From Acidobacteriota bacterium (GTDB lineage: Bacteria; Acidobacteriota; Vicinamibacteria; Vicinamibacterales; UBA2999): 64,000 nucleotides of DNA. A model generated the notes under the pieces. That model saw nothing but the letters and a program-made list of their open reading frames with translations, ran no database searches and was not told where the DNA came from. The position numbers and the translations under genes were made by a program. Positions 1 through 8,864 of the stretch are shown here, in pieces (position 1 is the first letter of the stretch; each line of letters opens with the position of its first letter). The DNA lies in assembly GCA_020851565.1 (NCBI GenBank), contig JADZCN010000161.1, positions 37,287-101,286 of the forward strand, in the 5' to 3' direction.

Positions 1-2
1 AC

Positions 3-1910
3 CTGGCGGCCGACCTGCGCACGATTCGCGAGGTGCTGGCCGAGAGCGCGTCCGGCGTCACGACACCCGTCGCGGACCCTCCGGCGACGTGGCCGCTCCG
101 GGTCGCATCGGCGGCGCTCGTCGGCGCCGTTGGCCTGTTCGGCGGATGGGCGCTCGCGACCGCCGACAACCGCGCGAGCTTCGAGCGGTTCACCCCGTTC
201 GCCACCGATGCCGGCTATCAGGGCGTGCCGGCGTGGTCGCCGGACGGCAGGACCATCGCCTACGAGGCCGAGATCGACGGCGTCGTGCAGATCTTCACGC
301 GCTCGCTCGGCTCGCCGATGCGCACGCAGGTGACGCGGTCGGCCTTCGACTGCTTCAGCCCGTTCTGGTCGACTGACGGACGCACCATCTACTATCACTC
401 GCTGGCGCGCGACACCGACGCGCTGTGGCGGGTCAGTCCCGCTGGCGGGGCGCCCGACGTCGTCATCGAGGGCGCGGCGCGGGCGCACATCTCGCCTGAT
501 GGCCGTGCCGCCGTGTTCCTCCGGCAGGAACCGCTGGAGACGAACATGACGCTGTGGACTGTCGCGCTGCCGGACGGCACGCCGGAGCGGTACGCCCGAG
601 GAGCGCTGGCCGATGAGGACTTCGCCGGCGGCTACCTGCGTTTCTCGCCCAGCGGCACCAAGGTGATGGCCTGGCTGGGGCCGACGAGGAGCACGAGTGT
701 AGCCGGCTTCTGGGAGTTGCCGATGCCGCGCGGCGAACCCCGCAGCCTGCCATACCTCGGGGGCGGAGATCTCCGGCCGCCGAGCTTCACGTGGCTGCCG
801 GACAATCGCCATCTGGTCGTCACCCGCTCGGATGGCCCGACCCCTGGCACGCATCTCTGGCTGGCCGACACGCGGACGGAGCGCGTCACGCCTTTGACGA
901 CCACCGCGCTCAATGAGAGTTCGCCGGGCCTGTCGCCCGACGGACGTACGCTGGCATTCGACTCGCAGGCCACGGACTTCGATCTCGTGGAAGTGCCGCT
1001 GGACGGTTCGCCGCTGCGGCCGTTCCTGAGCAGCACGCGCAACGAGTACGACCCCGCCACGTCACCCGTGAGCACGCAGTTCGCGTACGTCACCGACCGG
1101 ACCGGCAGTCTGCAGATCTGGCTGCAGAACGAAGAGGGATACCTGCAGCAGCCGCTCGTGAGCGAAACCGACTTCAAGGGCGGCGCGTCGCTGGCGATAG
1201 GGGCGCTGGCGTTTTCCCCCGACGGCAAGCGGCTGGCGTTCCAGCGCGCACAGGAGGCCACAGCGCAGGACAGCCAGCGCGGATTCCGACTCTGGATCAC
1301 TTCGACGTCGGGCGGCCCCCCGATGGCGATCGGGGGCGCCGCCAGCTACCAGGACGCGCCGACATGGTCGCCCGATGGCGAGTGGATTGCCTTCATTTCC
1401 CGTCCGATGTCGGGCGGAAGCCTGGGCCTGATGAAGGCGCGCGTGGGCGACGCGGGCAAGCCGGTGGTTCTCGCGGCCGAAATCCCGCCCTTCCTGGCGC
1501 GCCCGCAATGGTCGCCGAACGGTCAATCCATTCTGTGCGAGACCGCGGATGGGTTGACGATCGTCGCCGCGGACGGGAGCGGATCGCGCGTTCTGACCGA
1601 TCCTGGCTGGCTCGCGTACGCCTGGGACGCGGATGGCCGGCGCGTCTACGGCCTTCGGCCGACGGACGACCAGCATCACTTCATGTTCGTGGTGCTGGAC
1701 GCGCAGACGGGGGCGGAGAAGGTGATCAACGCCAATCTGGGCACGATACCGCAGGCCCTGCAGCCCATCCGGGGGTTCAGCCGGCTCCGGAACGGGAGCT
1801 TCCTGACCTCGATCGCTCGCGTCCGGTCCGATATCTACCTGATGGAGGGCTTGCGCCTGCCGGGTACGCTCTGGCAACGCCTGTGGCCGTTCGCCAACCT
1901 CGGGCGCTGA
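3..1910 (+). CDS. C-terminal part of a membrane-anchored PD40 (TolB-like) protein, probably a Ser/Thr kinase
   Basis: The reading frame is open from the window edge, so the 5' end is missing. The first residues (AADLRTIREVLAES) resemble the linker that follows the kinase domain in acidobacterial Ser/Thr kinases. A single hydrophobic segment follows (around LRVASAALVGAVGLFGGWAL), and then about 550 residues of beta-propeller with repeated WSPDGRTIAY, LSPDGRTLAF, FSPDGKRLAF and WSPNGQSIL blades (PD40/WD40-like). The propeller should lie outside the membrane and sense ligands or peptides. The kinase assignment rests on architecture known for this phylum and on the short linker; a CadC-like winged-helix N-terminus is the main alternative. 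An internal GTG at 33 could give a shorter product but is probably not the real start. Confidence 0.7.
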   Translation: MAADLRTIREVLAESASGVTTPVADPPATWPLRVASAALVGAVGLFGGWALATADNRASFERFTPFATDAGYQGVPAWSPDGRTIAYEAEIDGVVQIFTRSLGSPMRTQVTRSAFDCFSPFWSTDGRTIYYHSLARDTDALWRVSPAGGAPDVVIEGAARAHISPDGRAAVFLRQEPLETNMTLWTVALPDGTPERYARGALADEDFAGGYLRFSPSGTKVMAWLGPTRSTSVAGFWELPMPRGEPRSLPYLGGGDLRPPSFTWLPDNRHLVVTRSDGPTPGTHLWLADTRTERVTPLTTTALNESSPGLSPDGRTLAFDSQATDFDLVEVPLDGSPLRPFLSSTRNEYDPATSPVSTQFAYVTDRTGSLQIWLQNEEGYLQQPLVSETDFKGGASLAIGALAFSPDGKRLAFQRAQEATAQDSQRGFRLWITSTSGGPPMAIGGAASYQDAPTWSPDGEWIAFISRPMSGGSLGLMKARVGDAGKPVVLAAEIPPFLARPQWSPNGQSILCETADGLTIVAADGSGSRVLTDPGWLAYAWDADGRRVYGLRPTDDQHHFMFVVLDAQTGAEKVINANLGTIPQALQPIRGFSRLRNGSFLTSIARVRSDIYLMEGLRLPGTLWQRLWPFANLGR

Positions 1911-1934
1911 AGAAAACCTGAGACTTTCCCAAGA

Positions 1935-1962
1935 TTCTCCCGGGCCGGGTCCGTCTTATACT
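1935..1962 (+). promoter_or_regulatory. possible sigma-70 promoter for the secreted small protein
   Basis: TATACT at 1957-1962 is a good -10 box, and TTCTCC at 1935-1940 is a weak -35 box 16 bases upstream. It sits in the only AT-richer stretch between the two genes and is followed by GGAGGG at 1975-1980 just ahead of the next ATG. Confidence 0.3.
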
Positions 1963-1982
1963 CCGACACCCACGGAGGGACC

Positions 1983-2492
1983 ATGCCACGAACCGTATCG
2001 CTCGTCGTCGCCCTGGTCGTCGGCGTCTCGGCGTTATATCCGGCTGTGCAGGCGTGCGGTGACAAGTTCCTGATGGTGGGGCGCGGGGCACGGTTCCAGC
2101 GCGCATACGCATCGGTCCACCCGGGCAAGATCCTCATCTACGCCCGGCCCTCGACCAACGCCCGGGCGGCCATCCGCGACCCACAGCTCCACAGGGCCTT
2201 GCGGCAGGCCGGGCACGCCGTCTCGGTGATCGAAGACTGGGCGCTGCTCGAACAGGCGCTGAAGATGGCCCCGACCGATGTGGTGCTCGTGGATGTCTCG
2301 GAGGCCGCCAGGCTGCAGGCCGCCATGGAGGCATCACCCACGCGGCCCGACACGCTGTTCGTGGCCTTCCCGTCGGCGCAGCCGCCGAGCGACGTCATCT
2401 GCCGGCTCAAGTCGTCCGACAAGCCCATCCGATTCCTGGACGAAGTCGAGAACGTGATGAAGGCGCGCACCAGGCGCGCGAAGACGTCGTAG
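1983..2492 (+). CDS. exported hypothetical protein with a receiver-like alpha/beta fold
   Basis: 169 residues. The N-terminus is a signal peptide (VSLVVALVVGVSALYPAVQA) followed directly by Cys, so it could be a lipoprotein although the lipobox VQAC is weak. The rest reads as alternating hydrophobic strands and helices (KILIYARP, HAVSVIED, DVVLVDVS, DTLFVAFP) like a response-regulator receiver fold, but without a clear phospho-acceptor context. A good ribosome site (GGAGGG) precedes the ATG. The outer-membrane protein gene follows after 24 bases in the same direction, so the two are probably co-transcribed. No specific function can be assigned. Confidence 0.6.
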   Translation: MPRTVSLVVALVVGVSALYPAVQACGDKFLMVGRGARFQRAYASVHPGKILIYARPSTNARAAIRDPQLHRALRQAGHAVSVIEDWALLEQALKMAPTDVVLVDVSEAARLQAAMEASPTRPDTLFVAFPSAQPPSDVICRLKSSDKPIRFLDEVENVMKARTRRAKTS

Positions 2493-2516
2493 CCCTCGCC
2501 CGGGGAGAGTGATGCC

Positions 2517-3536
2517 ATGACCGCGACGCTCTGTCGTCTTCTGCCGGTCGCGACGCTCGCGGCTCTGACCTGCGCTCCTGCCCTCGCACACGACGCCCTC
2601 GCCCAGGCGTGGGTCCCGGCCAGTGGCGAGGGCGCCGTGTCGGTCGCCTTTCAGACGATGAAGGTAACGAGGCACCTGGCGGGGACGGTAGAAGTGCCGG
2701 CCGGGGACATCGATACCAACGTCGTCCTCACGGATTTCACCTTTGGCCTGACCGACAAGATCGCCGTGGACCTGGCCCTCCCGCTCGTCACCTCCAGGTA
2801 CGTCGGGTCCTTCGCGCACCCGGGCACGGACATCGACGACGGTGCCTATCGAACGTCGTTGACGGACCTTCGCTTCGCGTTGCGCTACAACCTGACTCGC
2901 GAGGGCGCCGTCATCACGCCGTACATAGGATCCATTGTTCCCAGCAACAACTACGCGTTCTACGGGCATGCGGCGCCCGGCCAGCAGTTGAAGGAACTGC
3001 AGGTCGGGGTCTATGGGGCCAAGCTCCTCGAGAGTGGCCTGCCTGGGCTGTTCATCTCGGGCCGCTACGGCTTCGGCTTCGTCGAGCGCGTGCTCGACAT
3101 CTCCCACAATCGCAGCCTGGCCGATCTCGAGGTCGGGTACTTCTTCTCGTCGCGGTTCCGTGCGTTCACCATGGCCAACGGTGGGTACACGCACGGCGGT
3201 ATCGACTTTCCGGCCTCCGGATTGCCCGGATTACCCGCCGAGTATCGCGTGAACCACGACCAGATCCAGCGTGTTCATTTCCTGAACCTCGGCGCGGGCG
3301 CGGCGTTCTCGATCAACGACTCGTTCGATGTCTTCGGGTCCTTCACGTCCCAGGTTGCCGGTCGCAACGGTCATTCGATGGATCGGGGGGTGACCGTCGG
3401 TCTCAGCTGGGGGTTCCGGCGCAGGACCGACCCCGGCGAATCGGCGGCGTCCACCGCCCCATCGAGCAACGCGCCCGGGTCCGAGACCGCGAAGCGCGAG
3501 GGCACGCTCCTCAGGTGCATCTGCCAGAAGTCATGA
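2517..3536 (+). CDS. outer-membrane beta-barrel protein (phenol-degradation MetA-type transporter family, putative)
   Basis: 339 residues with a signal peptide (LLPVATLAALTCAPALA). The body is rich in alternating aromatic and hydrophobic strands (FTFGLTDKIAVDLALPLV, DLRFALRYNL, FISGRYGFGF, FLNLGAGAAFSI, GVTVGLSWGF), as expected for a 10-12 strand barrel of the PF13557-like family. The last about 40 residues are low-complexity and end in CICQKS. It lies 24 bases after the exported small protein. Its stop overlaps the stop of the convergent wHTH-FHA gene (TCATGA at 3531-3536), so no room is left for a terminator between them. Confidence 0.7.
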   Translation: MTATLCRLLPVATLAALTCAPALAHDALAQAWVPASGEGAVSVAFQTMKVTRHLAGTVEVPAGDIDTNVVLTDFTFGLTDKIAVDLALPLVTSRYVGSFAHPGTDIDDGAYRTSLTDLRFALRYNLTREGAVITPYIGSIVPSNNYAFYGHAAPGQQLKELQVGVYGAKLLESGLPGLFISGRYGFGFVERVLDISHNRSLADLEVGYFFSSRFRAFTMANGGYTHGGIDFPASGLPGLPAEYRVNHDQIQRVHFLNLGAGAAFSINDSFDVFGSFTSQVAGRNGHSMDRGVTVGLSWGFRRRTDPGESAASTAPSSNAPGSETAKREGTLLRCICQKS

Positions 3537-4205
3537 TCGCTGGCGCCCGCCGGTCAGCGACGAGAGGGACTGGGTCGAATGGGCGGGCTTCGATCGACGG
3601 AAGGTGAACAGGAGCGAGCCGATCCGGACGAGGTCCCCATCGACGACCGGCACGGCTCCCTCGACGCGCCGGTTGTTGACATAGGTGCCGTTCTTGCTTC
3701 CGAGGTCTTCGACCTCGGCACGGTCCACCCCGATGCTGAACCGCGCGTGACGACGGGACACCGTGCTCGACTTCAGCAGGATCAGGCCGGGGCCCTCGCG
3801 GCCGAGGACGTTCGCGCCGGGGAGAAGCGCGATTTCATCAGGATCCCCGATCAGCCACCCTGTCGGCGTGGCTTCATCCGACTGGCCGTCCGGCGCGTCG
3901 GAGCCCGGATATGCGAACGCGTAGCCGAAGGCGTGAACCGTCCGAATCAGGTGCGGATGGCGTCGCCGGTCGTCGATGGCCACGCGGATTTCGGAGATGA
4001 GGGACGGCAGGCTGCTGGCCGACACGAACGTACCCGGCCACAGCCGGGCGTGCAGTTCGGTCTTCGACACCGCCTCGGGCCGGCGTTCGATGATCAGCGC
4101 GAGCAGATCGAACGCTTTGTTCGACAGGTGCACTTCCCTCCCGTCGACCCACAGCTGTCGCGATGCCGAGTCGAACGTGAGATTCTCGGTCTGCAGTCGC
4201 ACCAC
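3531..4205 (-). CDS. winged-helix (OmpR-type) DNA-binding protein fused to an FHA domain
   Basis: 224 residues from GTG at 4205, with AGGGG just upstream; the frame stays open further 5' but that part looks like antisense of the hydrolase gene. Residues about 1-100 form a Trans_reg_C winged helix (LTFDSASRQLWVDGREVHLS, LIRTVHAFGYAF). Residues about 125-210 form an FHA domain with the canonical GR, S-x-x-SRRHA, DLGSKNGTYVN and DGDLVRIG signatures, which binds phospho-threonine peptides. It lacks a receiver domain, so regulation is probably by Ser/Thr kinases, which fits the kinase-like protein 1.6 kb away. It is transcribed towards the barrel gene. Confidence 0.85.
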   Translation of the reverse strand: MVRLQTENLTFDSASRQLWVDGREVHLSNKAFDLLALIIERRPEAVSKTELHARLWPGTFVSASSLPSLISEIRVAIDDRRRHPHLIRTVHAFGYAFAYPGSDAPDGQSDEATPTGWLIGDPDEIALLPGANVLGREGPGLILLKSSTVSRRHARFSIGVDRAEVEDLGSKNGTYVNNRRVEGAVPVVDGDLVRIGSLLFTFRRSKPAHSTQSLSSLTGGRQRS

Positions 4206-4306
4206 GCCACCCCTGTCAGCCTGGTGCGATATTTTACGACGCTTGCCGCGACCGGTACCGCCATGTCGGCGGGCAGGCGGCCAGCGCACCCGGCGAGCGC
4301 GGTGGT

Positions 4307-5278
4307 TCACTTCACGCGGCAATCGGGACTGGCGCCGCCGTTCTTCCGGAGGAAGTCCACGTAGTACCCGGCGTAATCGGTGGCCTGGCGGCGGTCGGCG
4401 TCCGTGACGAGCAGCGGGCCGACGTCGCGCGCCCAGGCCGCCGCGCACTGCGCGCCGGGCGTGTCGCCTGAGACGCACGAGCGGAATGCGCCGAACGCCT
4501 TGCGATAGGTGTCGAAGTCGGCGCGCGTCATGGGCGAGCCGTGCCCGGGCACCGCAATGCGGAACGGCGTGGCCCACACCTCGTCCAGCGCGGCCTGCCA
4601 TCGCGCCGGGCAGGCGGTCTCGAAGAAGGGCGCGGGCAGGGTGACGAGGTCGCCAATCACCGCCACGCGGGTCGCCTCGTCGTAGAGCCAGAGGTCGGCG
4701 TCGGTCACCGCGTCGGCCGCGATGCGCAGCGAGAGTGGCCGTCCCGCAAGGCGTCGGGTTCCCGACTGCTCGATTGGCACGTCCGGCCGCAGTGCGTCGC
4801 TGGTCTGCATCGTGGCCAGGAACAGGTCCACCTCTTCCCGCCGTATGGCCGACGCCTCAGGTGGCCGCTCACGCGCGGCCGCGACGTTGCGTGCCAGGAA
4901 CCCACCTGATGCGAGTGCGCGATCCACCGCGCGTGTGGTGTAGACCTCCGCGTTCGGATGCGCGGCCTTCACGCGGCCGTTGCCGCTGGCGTGATCCAGG
5001 TGCCAGTGGGTGTTGACGATGACCGACACCGGCAGGCGCCTGTCGCGCGCGAAGGCGAGGATGCCGTCGCTGTGCCATGGATGGCGTCCCGTGTCAATCA
5101 CGATCAACCCTTCGGGCGCCACGAGAATCACCGAGTTGCCGTCGGGCCCGCGCTCCGGGAGCATGGCGCCAGGCACCAGGTAGGTGTCCGGCGCGATCTC
5201 GCGCGCGGTGGGAGGCGCCGGGTGGGTGGGCGCCGTCTGCGCGAGCGCCAGCATCAGCAGCAGCGGCACGATTCTCAT
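4307..5278 (-). CDS. exported metallo-beta-lactamase-fold hydrolase
   Basis: 323 residues with a short signal peptide (MRIVPLLLMLALAQTAPT). The metal-binding HxHxDH motif is present as NTHWHLDHASG around residue 90. A following Asp in VAVIGDLV and the late His in VPGHGSP complete the MBL pattern. The substrate is unknown; the family includes lactonases, glyoxalases and beta-lactamases. Cysteines near the C-terminus (RSCVSGDTPGAQC, DCRVK) may form disulfides in the periplasm. It is probably co-transcribed with the wHTH-FHA gene, since the gap is about 100 bases. Confidence 0.8.
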   Translation of the reverse strand: MRIVPLLLMLALAQTAPTHPAPPTAREIAPDTYLVPGAMLPERGPDGNSVILVAPEGLIVIDTGRHPWHSDGILAFARDRRLPVSVIVNTHWHLDHASGNGRVKAAHPNAEVYTTRAVDRALASGGFLARNVAAARERPPEASAIRREEVDLFLATMQTSDALRPDVPIEQSGTRRLAGRPLSLRIAADAVTDADLWLYDEATRVAVIGDLVTLPAPFFETACPARWQAALDEVWATPFRIAVPGHGSPMTRADFDTYRKAFGAFRSCVSGDTPGAQCAAAWARDVGPLLVTDADRRQATDYAGYYVDFLRKNGGASPDCRVK

Positions 5279-5367
5279 GGCCGCGACAGCGTATCAGCGC
5301 GCGCCCGGTCCGACCTCGGGGCCCGCCGATTCACTGGGGGCCAGCCGTGGGACGGCTTCGCCCTGCC

Positions 5368-5637
5368 TCAAATCCACCGCCGGACCCGGGCCCGATAGCG
5401 CTCGTAGGCGTCGCCGAAGCGCTGTTCGAGATACGCCTCTTCCCTCAGGACGACGCCGTAGTGCGTGGCGACCAGGACTCCCGGCAGCAGCATGAGTGAC
5501 CACAACTGCACCAGCAGCAGCGCGAGACCGGCATAGGCCGTGGCTCCGAAGAGGTACACGGGGTTGCGTGTGAGGCGGAAGGGACCGATCTCGACGAGCG
5601 CCGTCGTCGCCGCCGAGTTGTGAATCGGCGTCCCGGC
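5368..5637 (-). pseudogene. remnant of an isoprenylcysteine/phospholipid-type methyltransferase (C-terminal part)
   Basis: Only the C-terminal catalytic region is left. It contains EIGPFRLTRNPVYL, the RNPxY signature of ICMT/PEMT methyltransferases, two hydrophobic segments, and the typical ending EEAYLEQRFGDAYERYRARV. An in-frame TAG at 5640-5638 cuts it off upstream, and what follows upstream belongs to another broken gene. A GTG at 5559 could still give a 63-residue product, but the RNP motif would be lost, so I call it decayed. Confidence 0.65.
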
Positions 5638-5668
5638 CTACTCCCGGGCGTGAGAGACGGCAATCGTC

Positions 5669-5973
5669 TCAGCGTGGGCGACGCTGATTCCGGAAGAATG
5701 CCCACATCTCCTCCGTCGCGTCGAATGCCCGGCCACGTGATCGAAGCTGGTCATGCGCACGGCGTTGGCGGCATTGCCACCGCCGCCGTGCAGCACGATG
5801 ACCACGGGGGCGGGTCCACCCCGGCCAAAGTCGTGCACGAGGTAGGTCCGCTGCCGGCCATCGTGGGCCAGCGTCCGCTGTGCCGGGTCAGCCTCGGCGT
5901 GATGCTCCTGGCCGACCAGCGCACCGGCCGTCGAGACGAGGGCCACGGCAACGGCCGCCGCATCTACCCGCAC
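5669..5973 (-). pseudogene. internally deleted polyhydroxybutyrate-depolymerase-like esterase
   Basis: The 5' part encodes a signal peptide (VDAAAVAVALVSTAGALVG) and the family's start (RTYLVHDF, PAPVVIVLHGGGGNAANAVR, with the oxyanion-hole HGGGGN). About 45 residues in, the frame breaks. The +1 frame immediately gives FDATEEMWAFFRNQRRPR and a stop, which looks like the extreme C-terminus of the same family. The central catalytic region is therefore missing, most simply through one deletion that joins the two ends out of frame. Such enzymes are usually exported esterases of the LpqC/PHB-depolymerase group. Confidence 0.6.
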
Positions 5974-5975
5974 TC

Positions 5976-6055
5976 CGCACCCGCCCGCACCCGTTCGCAC
6001 CCGTCCGCACCTGCCCGCACCTGTTCGCACCCGCCCGCACCCGTTCGCACCTGCC
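5976..6055. repeat. tandem repeat, eight 10-bp units CGCACCYGYY
   Basis: Eight consecutive 10-bp units (CGCACCCGCC, CGCACCCGTT, CGCACCCGTC, CGCACCTGCC and variants) run from 5976 to 6055, just outside the start of the broken esterase and 100 bp upstream of the hisC-like gene. Variation is limited to C/T at positions 7, 9 and 10. The period is close to one DNA helical turn. Confidence 0.9.
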
Positions 6056-6154
6056 GGCTCCCGTCCGTGATTGGGCAGTCTGGTTACTCGGGTGTTGGGC
6101 GTATACTGCCGCTGCAATCCGCCCGGCCTGCGCCGGGCCACGAAGGAGGCTGGC

Positions 6155-7321
6155 ATGTCACTGTCACGTCGCAGCTTTGTCCGTTCCATCGGGCTGGGAG
6201 GTGCCGGCCTGTCCACTGCGCTCGTCATCGGCCGCGGTCGCGAGGCCATGGCCTTCCAGGGCGGCATGGTCCAGCCGCTGCAGCCGCCGGACGACGGGCT
6301 CATCCATATCGACTCGAACGAGAACGCGCGCGGCCCTGGCAAGTCGTCGCTCGACGCGCTGCATCGTGCCATCTCGCCGCGCGTGGGGCGGGGCTATCCG
6401 CCGGACTACGTGCGCGATCTCACCACCACCATCGCGCAGCACTACGGCGTGGACCCGGGCGCCGTGATCATCGGCACCGGCTCCGGCCCGATCCTGGAGG
6501 GTGGGGCGCGTGCGTTCTGTTCCGCGACGAAGCCGCTGGTCACCGCGTCGCCGTCTTACGCGCAGCCCGAGGGCGCCGCGCGCCGGGTTGGCGCGTCGAT
6601 CAAGGCGATTCCTGTCGATCGCGATCTCAAGCTCGACCTGAACGCGATGGCCGAGGCCGCGAAGGGCGCCGGCATGGTGTTCTTCTGCAACCCGAACAAC
6701 CCCACGGCGACCGCGCACCCGTTCAGCGCCGTCGAGCAGTTCGTCCGCCGCGTCAAGAAGGAATCGCCGGACACGGCCATCCTCGTGGACGAGGCCTACA
6801 TCGACTACACGTACGACCCGAACGTCAAGACGGCCGTGCCCCTGGCCAAGGAGCTGCCGGGCGTGTTCGTGGCGCGCACCTTCTCGAAGGCGCACGGCAT
6901 GGCGGGGCTTCGCCTCGGATACGCGGTCGGACAGCCGGAGACGGTGCGGGCCGTCTCGCAGGCCTGGAGCCTGGGCAGCATGAACACGCTGACCGCGGCC
7001 GCCGGCATCACGTCGTTCCTGGACACCGCGCACATGGAAGAGGAGCGCAAGGAGAACGCGCGCGTGCGCGACTTCACCCTGCAGGCCTTCCGGAAGATGG
7101 GCTACGAGGCGTCCGACTGCCACACCAACTGCGTCTTCGTGAACATCGGCCGGCCCGCCAAGGAATTCCGGGACGCCTGCCGCAAGCTCGGCGTCGCCGT
7201 GGGCCGCGATTTCCCGCCCATGGAGAAGACGCACACCCGCATTTCGCTCGGGACGATGGACGAGATGCGGAAGGCCGTGGAGGTGTTCGAGAAGGTGCTC
7301 GGAAAGGCCACCAACCTGTAG
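6155..7321 (+). CDS. Tat-exported histidinol-phosphate-aminotransferase-like PLP enzyme
   Basis: 388 residues. ATG at 6155 is chosen because AAGGAGG (6143-6149) precedes it and because the protein then begins with a textbook twin-arginine signal (SLSRRSFVRSIGLGGAGLS). The fold-type I aminotransferase pattern follows: HIDSNENARGP, GTGSGPIL, FFCNPNNPTAT, the Asp and Tyr in VDEAYIDYTY, and the PLP lysine in ARTFSKAHGMAGLRLGYAVG. The sequence matches the HisC family, but export makes a role in cytosolic histidine synthesis unlikely. A periplasmic transaminase acting on an unknown amine is more plausible. TATACT at 6102-6107 may be its -10 box. Confidence 0.85.
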   Translation: MSLSRRSFVRSIGLGGAGLSTALVIGRGREAMAFQGGMVQPLQPPDDGLIHIDSNENARGPGKSSLDALHRAISPRVGRGYPPDYVRDLTTTIAQHYGVDPGAVIIGTGSGPILEGGARAFCSATKPLVTASPSYAQPEGAARRVGASIKAIPVDRDLKLDLNAMAEAAKGAGMVFFCNPNNPTATAHPFSAVEQFVRRVKKESPDTAILVDEAYIDYTYDPNVKTAVPLAKELPGVFVARTFSKAHGMAGLRLGYAVGQPETVRAVSQAWSLGSMNTLTAAAGITSFLDTAHMEEERKENARVRDFTLQAFRKMGYEASDCHTNCVFVNIGRPAKEFRDACRKLGVAVGRDFPPMEKTHTRISLGTMDEMRKAVEVFEKVLGKATNL

Positions 7322-7341
7322 TCAGGCATGCCGTTGTCAAC

Positions 7342-7384
7342 GGGATCGGGGCCCGCCATCTCGTCATGGTGGGCCCGATCTCCC
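7342..7384. terminator. bidirectional hairpin between convergent genes
   Basis: GATCGGGGCCCGCCAT and ATGGTGGGCCCGATC form a nearly perfect stem of about 15 bp (one bulge, one G-T pair) around a 6-base loop, with GGGA/TCCC extending the foot. It lies between the stop of the hisC-like gene (7321) and the stop of the convergent exporter (7414). There is no T tract. Confidence 0.65.
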
Positions 7385-7413
7385 GGGCACGGCGGGACGC
7401 CTTCATGCCGGGT

Positions 7414-8817
7414 CTAGACCGCGCGGGCGCCGACCGTCGCGGGTTCGTCCCTCGGATCGCGCCGCCTGGCTCGGGCGAGGACGACGGCCAGCACCATCAT
7501 CACTGCCGCAATACCGAACGTGCGCTGCATTCCTGAAGCCACTGCCTCCGGCGTCGCGGCAGCGATGTCGCTCGAGGCGGAAACGCGCGTGAAGAGGGTG
7601 CCCATGGCCGAGGCACCGGTGATGAACCCCAGGTTCCTCGAGAGGCTGAGCAGGCCGGCCACGAGGCCTCGCCGGGCCGTGGGCGTCGCGTTCATGATCG
7701 CCGTGGTGTTGGCCGCCTGGAACAGCGCGTAGGTTGCAGTCATCGCGACGATGGGCACGAGGTAGCCGGCAGGGCCGAGCGCTGCGGGAATCACGGAGAG
7801 CAGGGTGCTGCCGCCGGCGATCCCGATCAGGCCCGCCCTCGTCATGCGGGGGGCACCGAAACGGTCAACGAGTCGCCCGGCGGGCGTGCCGCTCAACGCG
7901 GCGACGAGCGGTCCCACCGCCAACACGAGCCCTGCCTCCGCCGCCGTGAGCCCGAGCGTGCGGGACAGGTAGAACGGCCCGACGACCAGTGTCGCCATCA
8001 TCACCGCCGACACCATCGTGCTCGAGACGAGGCCGCCGCTCACGGCCGGATCGCGGAACACCCCCTGCGGGATCACCGGCGCCGCCGCGCTCTTCTCGAC
8101 GAGGAGGAAGGCCGCGGTACCGCAGACAGCCGCCAGCAGCAGCGAGACGTTGAGTGGACCGAAATGGCCAGCCCCCATGGTCATGGCCAGTGTGTAGGTG
8201 GACAGCGTGACGGCCAGGACGAAGGTGCCGAGCGAGTCGACGCCGCCTTTGCTGGCGCCGGGTGCGTGGGTGTCCACCGGCACGCACCGCCGGACCAGCA
8301 GAAGAGCGACGAGCCCCGCAGGAACGTTTGCGAGGAAGATGGCCCGCCAGCCGGGCGCTGTGATCAGCGCGCCGCCGAGTACGGGCCCCAGGGCCGTGCC
8401 CGCCGCAGACATCGTGCCGAGCCACCCCATGGCGGCGCCGGTCCCCGACTTCGACACCGTGTCGCTGGCGATTGCGAGGGTGAGGGACATCATCAACGCC
8501 GCGCCGGCACCCTGTCCGGCCCGGGCGGCGATCAGGGTGGACAGCGTGGGCGCCACGCCGCACAGGAACGATGACGACGTGAACAGGACGATGCCAGCGG
8601 CCAGTAGCCGCCGGCGGCCAATCCGGTCTCCGAGCTTCCCCGCCGCGACACTCAACGTCGTCATGGAGACGAGATAAGCGAGGACGATCCACTGTGCGTC
8701 CTGAAAGGAGGCACCCAGCGCGCGCGCGAGTTCCGGCAGGGCCGCATTGACGCTGCTGGTGGCGAGCGACGGCAACAGCACGGGGAGTGACAGGCTCACG
8801 AGCGCCGGTTTCGACAT
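7414..8817 (-). CDS. MFS drug exporter, DHA2/EmrB-like
   Basis: 467 residues dominated by hydrophobic helices (about 14 predicted). Motif A is present after TM2 (AGKLGDRIGRRRLL), and a motif C-like glycine/proline segment in TM5 (SAAGTALGPVLGGALI) marks an antiporter. The N-terminus LPSLATSSVNAALPELAR is typical of proton-driven multidrug exporters of the DHA2 group. It is divergent from a LysR-type regulator 99 bases away, a standard regulator-exporter arrangement. Inner-membrane location. Confidence 0.85.
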   Translation of the reverse strand: MSKPALVSLSLPVLLPSLATSSVNAALPELARALGASFQDAQWIVLAYLVSMTTLSVAAGKLGDRIGRRRLLAAGIVLFTSSSFLCGVAPTLSTLIAARAGQGAGAALMMSLTLAIASDTVSKSGTGAAMGWLGTMSAAGTALGPVLGGALITAPGWRAIFLANVPAGLVALLLVRRCVPVDTHAPGASKGGVDSLGTFVLAVTLSTYTLAMTMGAGHFGPLNVSLLLAAVCGTAAFLLVEKSAAAPVIPQGVFRDPAVSGGLVSSTMVSAVMMATLVVGPFYLSRTLGLTAAEAGLVLAVGPLVAALSGTPAGRLVDRFGAPRMTRAGLIGIAGGSTLLSVIPAALGPAGYLVPIVAMTATYALFQAANTTAIMNATPTARRGLVAGLLSLSRNLGFITGASAMGTLFTRVSASSDIAAATPEAVASGMQRTFGIAAVMMVLAVVLARARRRDPRDEPATVGARAV

Positions 8818-8864
8818 GCCCCCAGCGTAGTGAGCGGTCGATCATGGCGGAAGACGCAGCATAG

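Noticed and set aside
3579..4364. Plus-strand open frame opposite the wHTH-FHA gene
   Set aside because: The minus strand has clear FHA and winged-helix motifs; the plus frame is Arg/Asp-rich antisense without family signatures.
5976..6055. CRISPR array
   Set aside because: Units are 10 bp without spacers; this is a simple tandem repeat.
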